Assembly: GCF_900115225.1 (NCBI RefSeq)
Contig: NZ_FOVR01000003.1
Coordinates: 374,017-438,016 of the forward strand
Source: Cohaesibacter marisflavi
Lineage (GTDB): Bacteria > Pseudomonadota > Alphaproteobacteria > Rhizobiales > Cohaesibacteraceae
Direction: 5' to 3'
Length of the DNA: 64,000 nucleotides
The position numbers and the translations under genes were made by a program. The notes below the pieces were generated by a model. That model saw only the letters and a list, made by a program, of their open reading frames with translations. It did no database searches and was not told where the DNA came from. This document shows positions 38,293-47,087 of this stretch, one piece after another. The first letter of the stretch is position 1. Each line of letters begins with the position of its first letter.

Positions 38293-38316
38293 CCGGGCCC
38301 CACGGGGCCCGGTTTT
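38293..38316 (+). terminator. Terminator after SDR gene
   Basis: A GC-only stem CCGGGCCCC/GGGGCCCGG with loop AC is followed by TTTT, 45 bp after the SDR stop. Confidence 0.9.
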
Positions 38317-38396
38317 ATTTTGCCTGATGCTTGCTGCCATATTCTGGCGTCTCCAACTCGCTCGCCCTTTATGCACAGATGAGAAATGCGCAAAGG

Positions 38397-38429
38397 AAAA
38401 GCCGGCAGGATTGGTTCCTACCGGCTTTT
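38397..38429 (-). terminator. Terminator for the leftward SDR at 38514
   Basis: The near-perfect arms AAAAGCCGG-C-AGGA and TCCT-A-CCGGCTTTT flank a 5-nt loop. Read leftward it ends in TTTT and lies 85 bp beyond the SDR stop codon. Confidence 0.8.
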
Positions 38430-38448
38430 GATTTTTCACATTTGTCTT

Positions 38449-38482
38449 CTTTTCACGTTTGCGTACTTTTCACGTTTGCGTT
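38449..38482. repeat. 17-bp tandem repeat
   Basis: Two adjacent copies of CTTTTCACGTTTGCGT plus A or T (16 of 17 identical), with a degraded third copy just to the left (38430-38448). It is intergenic, between the leftward SDR stop and its terminator. No function is evident. Confidence 0.8.
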
Positions 38483-38513
38483 CCGGCGGTTTATTCAAAC
38501 CGGCCTTTTACGC

Positions 38514-39374
38514 CTACATGTCAGAAAGTTCAGCATCCGGGAAATCGACACCGCAGGTGACCTCTTTCCATTCCTCGAATGTCTGGCGCAGTTCTTCAAC
38601 CCGTTCCATCGCCAGATTGTAGGCATAAGAGCCCATCAGCAGGCGCAGAGGTGGATTTTCGTTTCTGGATACATCGACAATCGCCTTGGCCAGACGTTCC
38701 GGATCACCGGGCTGATTGCCGGAATTGTCATGCTGCAAGCTGCGGACATAACCGGCGGTTTCGGCATAGTCGTCGATGGTGACTTTCGGATCGACCGAAG
38801 ACCGACCGGCCCAATCGGTGCGGAAGCCTGATGGCTCGATCAGGGTAACCTTGATGCCTAGTGGCGCAACTTCCTTGGATAAGGCTTCGGAAATGGCTTC
38901 CACGGCAAATTTCGATGCGCAATAATAGCCAAGCGACGGGTGAGAGGTCAGGCCACCAATGGACGAGAAGTTGAAAATGTGCCCCGATCGACGCTTGCGC
39001 ATGCCCGGCAGAACGCGACGGGTGAGAGCGGCAAGACCAAAGACGTTGGTGTCAAACTGGCGACGGATTTCGTCTTCTTCGCCCTCTTCGATGGCGGCGA
39101 AATATCCGTAACCCGCATTGTTAACCAGCACGTCGATCTGACCGAAATGGTCCTCAGCCTTGGTCACGGCAGCATCGATCTGGGCGCTGTCTGTCACATC
39201 GAGAGCCAGCGGCAGGGCAATCTTTTCGTTGCCTTCAACCAGATCGGCAATGCTTTCCAGCTTGCGCGCAGTCATTGCCACACGAATGCCTTGCGAGAGC
39301 AGCAGTTTGGCGATTTCGCGTCCAAAGCCGGTTGAGCAACCGGTGATGAACCAGACGGGATTCTGTTCAGCCAT
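38514..39374 (-). CDS. SDR-family oxidoreductase (YbbO/short-chain dehydrogenase type)
   Basis: The 286-residue protein has cofactor loop TGCSTGFG (12-19), NNAGYGY, Ser in NFSSIGG and the Y-x3-K dyad in YYCASKFAVEA, followed by IEPSGFRTDWAGRS. This is the extended classical SDR group often named oxidoreductase/SDR with FRTD motif, whose substrates include retinols, steroids and aldehydes. Its promoter region contains an unusually good 20-bp dyad (39570-39589). AAGGAG precedes the ATG. Confidence 0.85.
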   Translation of the reverse strand: MAEQNPVWFITGCSTGFGREIAKLLLSQGIRVAMTARKLESIADLVEGNEKIALPLALDVTDSAQIDAAVTKAEDHFGQIDVLVNNAGYGYFAAIEEGEEDEIRRQFDTNVFGLAALTRRVLPGMRKRRSGHIFNFSSIGGLTSHPSLGYYCASKFAVEAISEALSKEVAPLGIKVTLIEPSGFRTDWAGRSSVDPKVTIDDYAETAGYVRSLQHDNSGNQPGDPERLAKAIVDVSRNENPPLRLLMGSYAYNLAMERVEELRQTFEEWKEVTCGVDFPDAELSDM

Positions 39375-39717
39375 TGCAATATCTCCTTGTTAAATGGAAC
39401 CAAGCACAAGCTCACGAAAGGAACACATAGCGTCTCTTTCGTGCGGCGCTTTTAAACATTTTTAAATGCCTGCCTTCAACTTGGCCTTTTTGGAGGCTCG
39501 TTTCATGAGCCAAACAGACATAGCATTCATGGGGTGGTTTCATAGATGAAGCGCAAAGTGGGAAGCAACACTTCGGTTCAAACCGAAGTCAGGGGGGGCT
39601 TTGACACATGAAAGAGCCTCATGACTGGCTGCGTCATGACGTGGATTTTCCCTTTGTCAGATCCCTGTAGACTACTGCCATTCAAGACCGTAAAGGCAGA
39701 GCAGAGGAGTTTTCACA
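39375..39717. promoter_or_regulatory. Divergent SDR/cyclophilin-like intergenic region
   Basis: This 343-bp region lies between two divergent genes. Its main feature is the dyad at 39570-39589. A run of seven G residues (39592-39598) follows. No gene is supported. Confidence 0.6.
39570..39589. promoter_or_regulatory. Perfect dyad ACTTCGGTT-CA-AACCGAAGT
   Basis: The two 9-bp arms are perfectly complementary with a 2-bp centre. The length and central spacing resemble MerR-type operators that lie between -35 and -10 elements. A CTGACT-like -35 for the leftward SDR overlaps its right edge. No MerR or TetR gene is present nearby, so the binding protein is unknown. Confidence 0.6.
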
Positions 39718-40218
39718 ATGGCAATATACCGACCAACCATTCCGGCGGCCCTTGGGCTTGCAGCCATACTCTTTGCTAGTCTGTTGCCTACCGGCCAAAG
39801 AAATGCATTTGCGGACGATGCGCATGCAGGGCCGTTACCCGTCGCGCAAGGCTTTTCGCTATCCGCTATGAAGGTGGAAATCACATCCGGCACCAACAGG
39901 GCCACCTTCCAGCTCTATGACACGCAAGCGGCGAAGGATTTTTACGCCCAACTGCCTCTGCAGCTGCCGCTCTCCAATTTCCGCAATGCGCAATGGATGT
40001 TCTACCCGCCGCACAAGCTGGAGGTTACGGATCGCGAGGCCTATCATGACGGCATCAAGGGGGAGTTGAGCTATTACGCCCCATGGGGTGATGTTTTCAT
40101 GCTCTATGAGGATTTCTATGCGGGGGATGAAATGCACCGGCTCGGCATCGGCCTGTCCGGTATTGATCAGATCAAGCCTATGAATGGCACCATAACAGCG
40201 AAAAAACTGACGAACTAA
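39718..40218 (+). CDS. Exported cyclophilin-like fold protein (paralogue 1)
   Basis: The 166-residue protein has a signal peptide (about 1-32, ending NAFADD). A cyclophilin-like beta-barrel domain of the Cyclophil_like2 type (about 50-160) follows: FQLYDTQAAKDFYAQLPLQLPL, then GELSYYAPWGDVFMLYEDF and LGIGLSG. It is not an obvious active prolyl isomerase, because the family is small and lacks the canonical catalytic set. Three related genes lie in this window. It converges on and overlaps the LysR gene by four bases. AGAGGAG precedes the ATG. Confidence 0.82.
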   Translation: MAIYRPTIPAALGLAAILFASLLPTGQRNAFADDAHAGPLPVAQGFSLSAMKVEITSGTNRATFQLYDTQAAKDFYAQLPLQLPLSNFRNAQWMFYPPHKLEVTDREAYHDGIKGELSYYAPWGDVFMLYEDFYAGDEMHRLGIGLSGIDQIKPMNGTITAKKLTN

Positions 40219-41138
40219 TCCGCATCAAGCCGGCCTGAGGGCAATGCTGAAGCTTCGGCTTGTTGATGGTGTTCGGCCACCTCTATCAGGCACTCAACAA
40301 GATAGCGGATGGGCGCGCTGGCCTCCACCGCTTCGCGCATATAGAGTTCAAGCGGGATGGAGCCTTGAGCCACCGGCCCGAGATCCAGAATAGCGACCTC
40401 TCCGCGCGCCAGCTCTTCCTTGATCTCTTCCTGCGGTATCCAGCCATAGCAATTGCCTTGCAGGATGGCGGCCTTGATGGCTGCCACACTCTCAACAATC
40501 CAGAACCGTCCCTCTTTGGGTGAAGCGGTTCCGGCGATCACCTCGTCTCCCTCCACAACAACCCTTGTATGACGCATCATGGCAGACCGCGTGGGTTTTC
40601 TCTGGATCAGGGGGTGGTCCGCGCGGGCCACCTGTAGGAAGCGGCTTTCATAGAGCCGGGCAATGCTGCGCAGATTGGGCGATGGCATGGAGATGGCCAG
40701 ATCCCAATCTGCACCAGCTTCAGACACCACCGCACGACGTACATGCTCTTGCAGATCCACGCGATGGTCTGGATAGTGCCTCGAAAAATGCGACAGGGCC
40801 TCAAACAGCAAATGCGAGGGGAACAGACTGTCTACATTCAGGCTGAGCCGTTGGGAAAACTCCGCGTCCCGGCTGCGCACCTGCGCTTCCAATTCTATGA
40901 AATCTTCAATCAGGGGCACTGCTGTATCGAGCAATTCACGGCCAAGAGCGGTTAGCACAGCTCTGCGCCCGTCTGCCCTCATCAGCTCAGCCCCCAGGCT
41001 CTGTTGTAATTTGTTGACCGTATAACTGATGGAGGAGGGGCTGCGATTGAGGGCTTCTGCGGCCAAGGCAAAAGAGCCTGACTGCACCACGACCTGGAGA
41101 ACACTCCATTGTTCTATCGTCGTTCTGGGAATTTGCAT
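40215..41138 (-). CDS. LysR-family transcriptional regulator
   Basis: The 307-residue protein has an N-terminal helix-turn-helix (about 5-65: QVVVQSGSFALAAEALNRSPSSISYTVNKL) and a substrate-binding domain (about 90-295). It is divergent from the tannase/feruloyl esterase gene, the normal arrangement for a LysR activator and its target. The ATG at 41138 is chosen because homology begins there; an upstream TTG (41174) is also in frame and the AAGGAAGGG site is rather distant. The inducer might be a phenolic ester or acid. Confidence 0.83.
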   Translation of the reverse strand: MQIPRTTIEQWSVLQVVVQSGSFALAAEALNRSPSSISYTVNKLQQSLGAELMRADGRRAVLTALGRELLDTAVPLIEDFIELEAQVRSRDAEFSQRLSLNVDSLFPSHLLFEALSHFSRHYPDHRVDLQEHVRRAVVSEAGADWDLAISMPSPNLRSIARLYESRFLQVARADHPLIQRKPTRSAMMRHTRVVVEGDEVIAGTASPKEGRFWIVESVAAIKAAILQGNCYGWIPQEEIKEELARGEVAILDLGPVAQGSIPLELYMREAVEASAPIRYLVECLIEVAEHHQQAEASALPSGRLDAD

Positions 41139-41295
41139 AAATCTACAGCGCCCTTCCTTGACATTTATGCCCAATTAAACTGATTTTCTGTTCAATTACC
41201 GCGAATATTAGCATTATTCATTCGAAAAATACATTGTTATAGTGCCCTCAACACCCGAAGCCGAATTCCCGTTTCCCTTTTTTGGAGACAATCCG

Positions 41296-42882
41296 ATGTC
41301 CCTGCGTTTTCTAGGTCTTTCCCTTGTGCTCATGGCGAGCACCGCCCTGCCTGCGACGGCACAATCTGATAGCATGGCAAGCCAATGCGAAGCACTGTCA
41401 GGGCTGAGCATGCGCAATGTCCGCATTGATACAGCGTCCCTTCAGCAGGCCGGAGAATTGCCTGCCGACCCCAACTCGGCCATGACCGGCGGTTCTCCGC
41501 GCGCGCTCGCAGTTGGCACTCACTGCCTTGTGGAAGGCAAGATCGAAGATCGCGCCGGTGTTGACGGGCAATATGGCATCCGCTTCCAATTCCGCGCTCC
41601 GGTTGACTGGAATGGCCGTTTCCTGTTTCAGGGCGGCGGTGGCATGGATGGCTTCATTGCTCCGGCAATCGGCTCCGTTCCGGTGAATACCACCACAGCC
41701 ACCCCTGCCCTTACCCGCGGCTACGCGGTGATCAGCATGGATGGCGGCCATAACGGACGAGACGCCTCCTTTGCGCAAGACCAGCAAGCACGGCTTGATC
41801 TCGGCTTTGCTTCCATCGGCAAGGTGACCAATGTGGCCAAGGCGCTGATCGGTGATTTTTACGGCAACGAGCCCGAGCAATCGGTCTTCATGGGGTGTTC
41901 GAACGGAGGGCGCGAAGCCTTGATGGCAGCCCAACGCTTCCCGCTAGAATTTGATGGCGTGGTGGCAGGCAACCCCGGCTTTCACCTTTCCCATGCACCG
42001 CTCGCGGAACTTTGGGATGTGAAGCATCTCATGGCCATCGCTCCGGAAGAGAATGGCGCGAGAATTCTGGCAAAGGCCCTGACGCAAGAGGATCTTGATC
42101 TGGTTTCCGAAGCCGTGCTTGATGCCTGTGATGATCTGGACGGCCTCAAAGACGGCCTGATCAATGCCTACAAAAGCTGTACGTTCGATCTGGAGAGCCT
42201 GCGCGGCAAGCTTGAAGACAAGAAGCTGGACGCACTAAAGACCATCATGGCCGGACCGGTGGATGCGGATGGCCAATCGGTTTATAGCGATTGGCCAGTG
42301 GATGCGGGCATCAACGCGCCGGGCTGGCGTGCCTGGAAGCTCGGCACCTCCGAGACTGGCCAGTCAAACGCACTCAATGTGGTGCTTGGCATGGCCTCCT
42401 TCTCACAGCTCTTCCTGACACCGCCAACACCAAATGTTGATCTGACGACACTCGATTTTGGCGCAGCCGAACAGGCTGTCCGTGAGGTTGGCGGTTATTT
42501 TGATGCCAATTCCACCTTCATGACCACCTATGCCCAACGCGGCAGCAAACTGCTGGTTTTCCATGGCATGTCCGATCCGGTCTTCTCGGCCAGCGATCTG
42601 ATGCGCTGGTATGAAAAGGCCGAAGCCAACACCGGCGACAAGGATTTCTCACGCCTGTTCATGGTACCCGGCATGACCCATTGCGGCGGCGGTCCGGCTC
42701 TGGACGATTTCGACCCGCTGACGGTGATGGAAAAATGGATGGATAGCAACGAAGCTCCTGAACAGATGGCCGCGAGGGGCAAGAGCTTTAAAGGCACCAC
42801 CCAACCAATCTGCGCCTACCCGCAAGAAGCCCACTATGAAGGGGGAGACCCAACCAAAATCGACAGCTACAGCTGTCAATAG
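41296..42882 (+). CDS. Tannase/feruloyl esterase-family hydrolase, exported
   Basis: The 528-residue protein has a signal peptide (MSLRFLGLSLVLMAST, cleavage after ATA). The tannase/feruloyl esterase alpha/beta-hydrolase fold shows nucleophile Ser in MGCSNGGREALM, catalytic Asp in FHGMSDPVFSASD and His in VPGMTHCGGGP. Cysteines beside the Ser and His probably form the family's characteristic disulfide bridging the catalytic site. It should hydrolyse phenolic or terephthalate-type esters in the periplasm or outside. GGAG lies nine bases before this ATG; the upstream GTG is rejected because it would bury the signal peptide. Confidence 0.87.
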   Translation: MSLRFLGLSLVLMASTALPATAQSDSMASQCEALSGLSMRNVRIDTASLQQAGELPADPNSAMTGGSPRALAVGTHCLVEGKIEDRAGVDGQYGIRFQFRAPVDWNGRFLFQGGGGMDGFIAPAIGSVPVNTTTATPALTRGYAVISMDGGHNGRDASFAQDQQARLDLGFASIGKVTNVAKALIGDFYGNEPEQSVFMGCSNGGREALMAAQRFPLEFDGVVAGNPGFHLSHAPLAELWDVKHLMAIAPEENGARILAKALTQEDLDLVSEAVLDACDDLDGLKDGLINAYKSCTFDLESLRGKLEDKKLDALKTIMAGPVDADGQSVYSDWPVDAGINAPGWRAWKLGTSETGQSNALNVVLGMASFSQLFLTPPTPNVDLTTLDFGAAEQAVREVGGYFDANSTFMTTYAQRGSKLLVFHGMSDPVFSASDLMRWYEKAEANTGDKDFSRLFMVPGMTHCGGGPALDDFDPLTVMEKWMDSNEAPEQMAARGKSFKGTTQPICAYPQEAHYEGGDPTKIDSYSCQ

Positions 42883-42926
42883 TCAAGGATAAGAAACCAA
42901 AATAATAATAATAACAATCCTATAGA

Positions 42927-42963
42927 CACCGGCCCCGAGTTTTCTCGCGGTCGGTGCTTTTTT
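42927..42963 (+). terminator. Terminator after tannase gene
   Basis: The stem CACCG/CGGTG with an inner CGAG/CTCG stem is followed by CTTTTTT, 45 bp after the stop. Confidence 0.75.
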
Positions 42964-43098
42964 ATGACTGCTAACGCCCCCCCAGCAAAGCCGGAATTGT
43001 TGCACCGGCTTCATGAGTGAGTTGAGCAACTCGTGAATTGCGCCAAGGGCAGAATATCGGCATCCTGCATAAAGCATGCCCCAATCAGGAGAGACGTC

Positions 43099-43569
43099 TT
43101 GACCGCTTCATCGATCAGTTTCATTTCCCGCAATGGCTCGGCGCTTGGCATCGGCTTTGCGATGATGCTCGCACTTACCGCACCATCAATGGCCCTGCCA
43201 GCATCTGCAGAAGGCGCCCGCGTGCGTTTTATCCTTGCTAATACGACGCTAACAGCGACGCTGGAAGACAACTCCGCCAGCCGGGATTTTCTGGCCATGC
43301 TGCCTGTCGACGTGACACTGGAAGACTATGCCAGCAACGAAAAGATCTTCTATCCGGAAGAAAAGCTATCTACGACGGATGTGCCAGACGGGATAGACCC
43401 TGAGCCGGGGGATATCACCTATTATGCCCCGTGGGGGGATGTGGCGCTTTTCTATCGCGATTTCCGTTATTCAGCAGGGCTTGTCAGGCTGGGGCGATTT
43501 GATGAAGGGGCGATAAAGGCGCTTTCAAAATCCGGATCGCTCAAGGCCCGCATTGAGGCAATCAAGTAA
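43099..43569 (+). CDS. Exported cyclophilin-like fold protein (paralogue 2), TTG start
   Basis: The 156-residue protein has a signal peptide (about 1-38, ending ALPASA). The cyclophilin-like barrel has LEDNSASRDFLAMLPVDVTL, then GDITYYAPWGDVALFYRDF and GLVRLGRFDEGA. The TTG at 43099 is chosen because AGGAGAG lies five bases upstream and it gives a clean signal peptide. The frame is open from 43033, but that start has no ribosome site and would add charged residues before the signal. It is closely related to the genes at 39718 and 52203. Confidence 0.8.
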   Translation: MTASSISFISRNGSALGIGFAMMLALTAPSMALPASAEGARVRFILANTTLTATLEDNSASRDFLAMLPVDVTLEDYASNEKIFYPEEKLSTTDVPDGIDPEPGDITYYAPWGDVALFYRDFRYSAGLVRLGRFDEGAIKALSKSGSLKARIEAIK

Positions 43570-43594
43570 TAGCCAGATCTTGAAAGTGAATAAA

Positions 43595-43616
43595 GCCGCA
43601 GGAGTGGTCCTGCGGC
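43595..43616. other. Hairpin in convergent gap
   Basis: A perfect 9-bp stem GCCGCAGGA/TCCTGCGGC with 4-nt loop lies between convergent paralogues 2 and 3. It lacks a T-run, so it may act as a bidirectional stop or an RNA end-stabilising structure. Confidence 0.55.
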
Positions 43617-43683
43617 GTATTCATCAAGAGCTAAGATCCCTATGATCAGGCCCCTAGCCCCTTATGCTATCGCACTCAAGCTC

Positions 43684-44175
43684 TCAGTCAGCCTTGGCGA
43701 GCGTTACCGAGATACTGCGGGGTAGCGCGTCGAGACGCGAAAGCGGATCCGAAATCCTGCCGAATTTTACCAGCGGTCCGCTGTCTCCTGACTGCTCCTC
43801 ACCACCATAGAGAATGGTGAACCAGTTGGCGCCCGGTCCGAACGCAATATCGCCATTTTTCCAACCGGTCGTGGCGTCGCTTTCCTTATAGGCAAGGCCT
43901 TCAGGCATCACACCGCAAAAATCGAACTCATAGCCTTGCAGCTGCAGTGTAAGCGGCAATCTATCCAACAGATCCTTGGCAGTTTTGCTGTCGTTGAGTA
44001 CGGCGTTGATGACCGTTCCCTTGATAGTCAGTGTTATTCTAGTCTCAGTAGCCATTGCTTTTGTCTTGCCTTCTTCAGCTTTGGCACCAGATGTGCCAAC
44101 GCTCGCTATCACCAACATGGCAAAGAGGCTCCTTTGGAGGAGCCTCAGAGCTGTTATCGGGGTTGGTATCGTCAT
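43684..44175 (-). CDS. Exported cyclophilin-like fold protein (paralogue 3, divergent)
   Basis: The 163-residue protein has a signal peptide (about 1-33, ending GAKA). The barrel core has TIKGTVINAVLNDSKTAKDLLDRLPLTL and a later WKNGDIAFGPGANWFTILYGG. The YYAPWGD motif of the other paralogues is replaced by AFGPGAN, and a two-cysteine-free insertion adds GYEFDFCGVMPEG. It is thus the most diverged member and may bind something different. It follows the alcohol dehydrogenase gene by 11 bp on the same strand, probably in one transcript. The start may be ATG 44175 or GTG 44178; neither has a strong ribosome site. Confidence 0.78.
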   Translation of the reverse strand: MTIPTPITALRLLQRSLFAMLVIASVGTSGAKAEEGKTKAMATETRITLTIKGTVINAVLNDSKTAKDLLDRLPLTLQLQGYEFDFCGVMPEGLAYKESDATTGWKNGDIAFGPGANWFTILYGGEEQSGDSGPLVKFGRISDPLSRLDALPRSISVTLAKAD

Positions 44176-44186
44176 CACAAAGCCAA

Positions 44187-45395
44187 TCAGGCTTCACGCA
44201 TATCGATGACGAAGCGGAATTTCACATCCTTATCGATCACGCGGGAAATGGCCTCGGTGATCTGGTTTGGCTTGATGATCTCCACGTCTGGCTGAACATT
44301 GTGGCTGGCGCAGTAATTGACCAGTTCCTGTGTTTCCGCCATACCGCCAATCATGGAGCCAGCAAGGCTCTTGCGGCCAAAACCCATCATCATGCCCGAG
44401 AGACCATCGATCTGTGCCAACTGTCCAACATTGACGAGGGTCGCATCAAGCTTCAGCAGGTTGATGAACTGCTGCATGTCGAAGGCATAGGGCACGGCGG
44501 CGATCATCAGATCGAAGCTGTTCATCATGCCGCGCATGGTGTCCGCATCGCTGGCCAGCACCGGCGTGGCACCCATGGCCTTGATGAGCGGCATTTTATA
44601 TTCAGAGGTGGTGAAAGCAGTGACGTCTGCGCCGCGGGCCACGCCCAGCTTGACTGCCATATGACCGAGACCACCGATGCCGACCACACCAACGCGCTGG
44701 CCTTTTTCAAGTTTCCAGAACTGCATCGGGGAATAGGTTGTGATACCGGCGCACATCAGAGGGGCTGCGCGGGACAGATCCAGATTATCCGGTACATTGA
44801 CCACAAAATGATCCTTGACCACGATCTTGCGGGAATAGCCACCATAGGTCAGACCGCCGGAGACCTTGTCTTCTGCGCCATAGGTCCATGTGGTGCCATT
44901 CAGGCAGTTCTGCTCGCGATCATTGAGGCAGTTCTCGCACTCGCCGCAGGAATCCACCATGCAGCCAACGCCACCGATGTCGCCAACCTTGAAGCGGGTC
45001 ACGTTGCTGCCCACGGCCGTTACGCGGCCAATGATCTCATGGCCAGGCACCAGCGGGAACGGACCGGCACGCCCCCAGTCGCCATTGATGGTATGGATAT
45101 CGGAATGGCAGATGCCAGCGAACATGACATCCATTTTCACATCGTTCGGTCCAACAGCGCGACGGGTGATGGACATGGCTTTGGCCGGACCGTGTGCCTT
45201 GTTAAAGGCAAAGGCCTCGACGGATTCCGCTGCCATGGGATCTGCACCTTGCGCCATGGCGCTACCCGCTGAAAAGACCGAGCCGAACGCGGCACCGGCG
45301 GCCAGACCGGCTCCGCCAATCATGATATCGCGGCGTCCGTGGTCAATTACCTCGGAGTGATCGTGCACATGGCCATTCTTGCATTTTTCACACAT
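44187..45395 (-). CDS. Zn-dependent alcohol dehydrogenase (YahK-like) with Tat signal and metal-binding N-tail
   Basis: The 402-residue medium-chain dehydrogenase has catalytic Zn ligands in CHSDIH and GHE, the structural Zn set C-x2-C-x2-C-x7-C (SCGECENCLNDREQNC) and the NADP-type loop GIGGLGHMAVKLG. This matches YahK/cinnamyl-alcohol-type aldehyde reductases. Unusually, it begins with a 50-residue extension. A CEKC and HVHDH metal-binding-like stretch comes first, then a twin-arginine signal (GRRDIMIGG plus a hydrophobic Ala/Gly region ending SAMA). Export of an NADP enzyme would need a cofactor loaded before Tat transport. GAGGAT precedes the ATG. Confidence 0.85.
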   Translation of the reverse strand: MCEKCKNGHVHDHSEVIDHGRRDIMIGGAGLAAGAAFGSVFSAGSAMAQGADPMAAESVEAFAFNKAHGPAKAMSITRRAVGPNDVKMDVMFAGICHSDIHTINGDWGRAGPFPLVPGHEIIGRVTAVGSNVTRFKVGDIGGVGCMVDSCGECENCLNDREQNCLNGTTWTYGAEDKVSGGLTYGGYSRKIVVKDHFVVNVPDNLDLSRAAPLMCAGITTYSPMQFWKLEKGQRVGVVGIGGLGHMAVKLGVARGADVTAFTTSEYKMPLIKAMGATPVLASDADTMRGMMNSFDLMIAAVPYAFDMQQFINLLKLDATLVNVGQLAQIDGLSGMMMGFGRKSLAGSMIGGMAETQELVNYCASHNVQPDVEIIKPNQITEAISRVIDKDVKFRFVIDMREA

Positions 45396-45642
45396 CGTAT
45401 ATCCTCATGAGTATCAGTAGAAAAATAATTTGGCCTATCGGCCCTTATTGCATCAAAGGGGATGGGAGAGCCCAACGCGTTACATCAGATGCAGGGTTAC
45501 TTTCATCGGGCGAAAGTCGACGCACCTTTCCCTGCATAAAGACAAGTCTAGTCAGAAAGGCCGGATGCGTTAATATACCGATATCTCATCTGACTTATTG
45601 GTGCGGTTCATGAAAGAATCTGCTCTCCTGATCATCGCGAGT
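45396..45642. promoter_or_regulatory. Upstream region of the Tat-type alcohol dehydrogenase
   Basis: This 247-bp gap contains the inverted repeat ACTTTC-N7-GAAAGT at 45499-45517, about 105 bp upstream of the dehydrogenase start. It is a plausible operator. No adjacent regulator gene is present. No gene is supported in the gap. Confidence 0.5.
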
Positions 45643-47016
45643 CTAGGTTGGCATAGATTTACGCGCAGACCGGCGGTCCAGCAAAAGCATGACAAGAAGC
45701 CCCAGCACACTGAAACCCGTTGTCGCCAGTACGGCTTCTTGCCAGCCAAGAGACAGGGCGTACGGGCCGGCATTAGATATAAGCACAGCACTGACGGTAA
45801 TGCCGATGGCAGAGCCAAGATAACGCGCAGTATTGTTGGCCGCCGACCCCATTGCCACCCGCTCGACCGGCACGCTTTCCACGGCGGCATGTCCGAGCGA
45901 GGCGTTGAGAATCCCATTGGCCACACCGGAAACGAAAAGCCCGGGCAACGCGATGGGCCAGATATAATCGCCACTCATCAGCAACAGCAGCAACTGTCCG
46001 AAGATGCACCCCACCATGCCCAGCACCACTCGATTGCGAGCGGAAAGACTGCGAGGCAGATATTGCGCGGCCAGCGCGGCGACTACTGTGATGGCAGACC
46101 AAGCAAGAAGTATGGTAGCTGCAAACAGAGGCCTGATCCCCAAGCTGCGCTCCAATACCGTGGGCACCATGGTCATGATGGAAAGCACACCGGCACCCGA
46201 GGCGAAGGCGGCCAGCGTTGCACCAACAAAGTCGGCCCGCCTAAAAAGGTCCAACTGAATGATTGGATTGCGTACCCGCAGCTCCAGAAAACAGAATGCG
46301 ATAATCAGCACGGCGCTCGCGAGCAACATTAGGACCGGTTCGGCAGAGATGCCCATTCTGAGCTGTGTCAGTGCGGAAAGAAGAAAGGCCATACCAGCCA
46401 TCATCAGGATACTGCCCAGCAGATCGATCCGCTCGGGAATGCGTTCGCTTTTCGGCAAGGGCTTGAGAGAGGCCAGAGCCAGTGCACCAGACGCAATCGC
46501 GGCAACCCACTGAATGGCCTGCCAGCCACCAAGGGACAGGCAGATGGAGGCCAGAATCGGTCCAATGGCGACACCACTGCCCAGAGATGCGGCCCAGATG
46601 GCCGTTGCGCGAGCGCGCTCCTCACCATGATAAACCTGCCCGAGCAGCCCGAGGCCGCAGGCCATTACTCCGGCATTGCCCAACCCCTGCACCACGCGCG
46701 CCAGGATAAGCACCAGTCCGCTTTCAGCCAACGCCGCCACGATAGATGCGACCACTGTTATCAGCAGCCCGCCGAGAAAGACCTTCTTGCGCCCATAGGT
46801 ATCGCCCAATGCGCCAGAGGTGAGCAAGCCGACGGCGCAGCCCAGTGGCATGCCGCTCATGATCCACGCGATCTCACCGGCAGTAAGACGCAAGTCCTGG
46901 GTCACGGCGTTGATTGTCGTCAAGGGTATGGTGAAGATAATCAGTGACAGCGCGGTTGAAATGGCGACGAGCGTCAGCGTTACCGCCCGCGCATCACGCT
47001 CTGGAGAAGTGGGCAT
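45643..47016 (-). CDS. MFS transporter, EmrB/QacA-like drug exporter
   Basis: The 457-residue inner-membrane protein has 12-14 predicted helices. The DHA2-type features are motif A GDTYGRKKVFLGGL and an antiporter motif C-like GVAIGPILASICLSLGGWQ. It is likely a proton-driven exporter of organic compounds. The ATG at 47016 is preferred over a TTG two codons earlier because AAGGA is seven bases upstream. It lies 72 bp after the RibD-like reductase gene on the same strand, so the two may be co-transcribed. Confidence 0.83.
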   Translation of the reverse strand: MPTSPERDARAVTLTLVAISTALSLIIFTIPLTTINAVTQDLRLTAGEIAWIMSGMPLGCAVGLLTSGALGDTYGRKKVFLGGLLITVVASIVAALAESGLVLILARVVQGLGNAGVMACGLGLLGQVYHGEERARATAIWAASLGSGVAIGPILASICLSLGGWQAIQWVAAIASGALALASLKPLPKSERIPERIDLLGSILMMAGMAFLLSALTQLRMGISAEPVLMLLASAVLIIAFCFLELRVRNPIIQLDLFRRADFVGATLAAFASGAGVLSIMTMVPTVLERSLGIRPLFAATILLAWSAITVVAALAAQYLPRSLSARNRVVLGMVGCIFGQLLLLLMSGDYIWPIALPGLFVSGVANGILNASLGHAAVESVPVERVAMGSAANNTARYLGSAIGITVSAVLISNAGPYALSLGWQEAVLATTGFSVLGLLVMLLLDRRSARKSMPT

Positions 47017-47087
47017 GGGCAATCCTTGAATGAGTCATGGGTGCGTTTGCAAACGCATAAAAATAGACAAACTGATCGGATCGGGCC

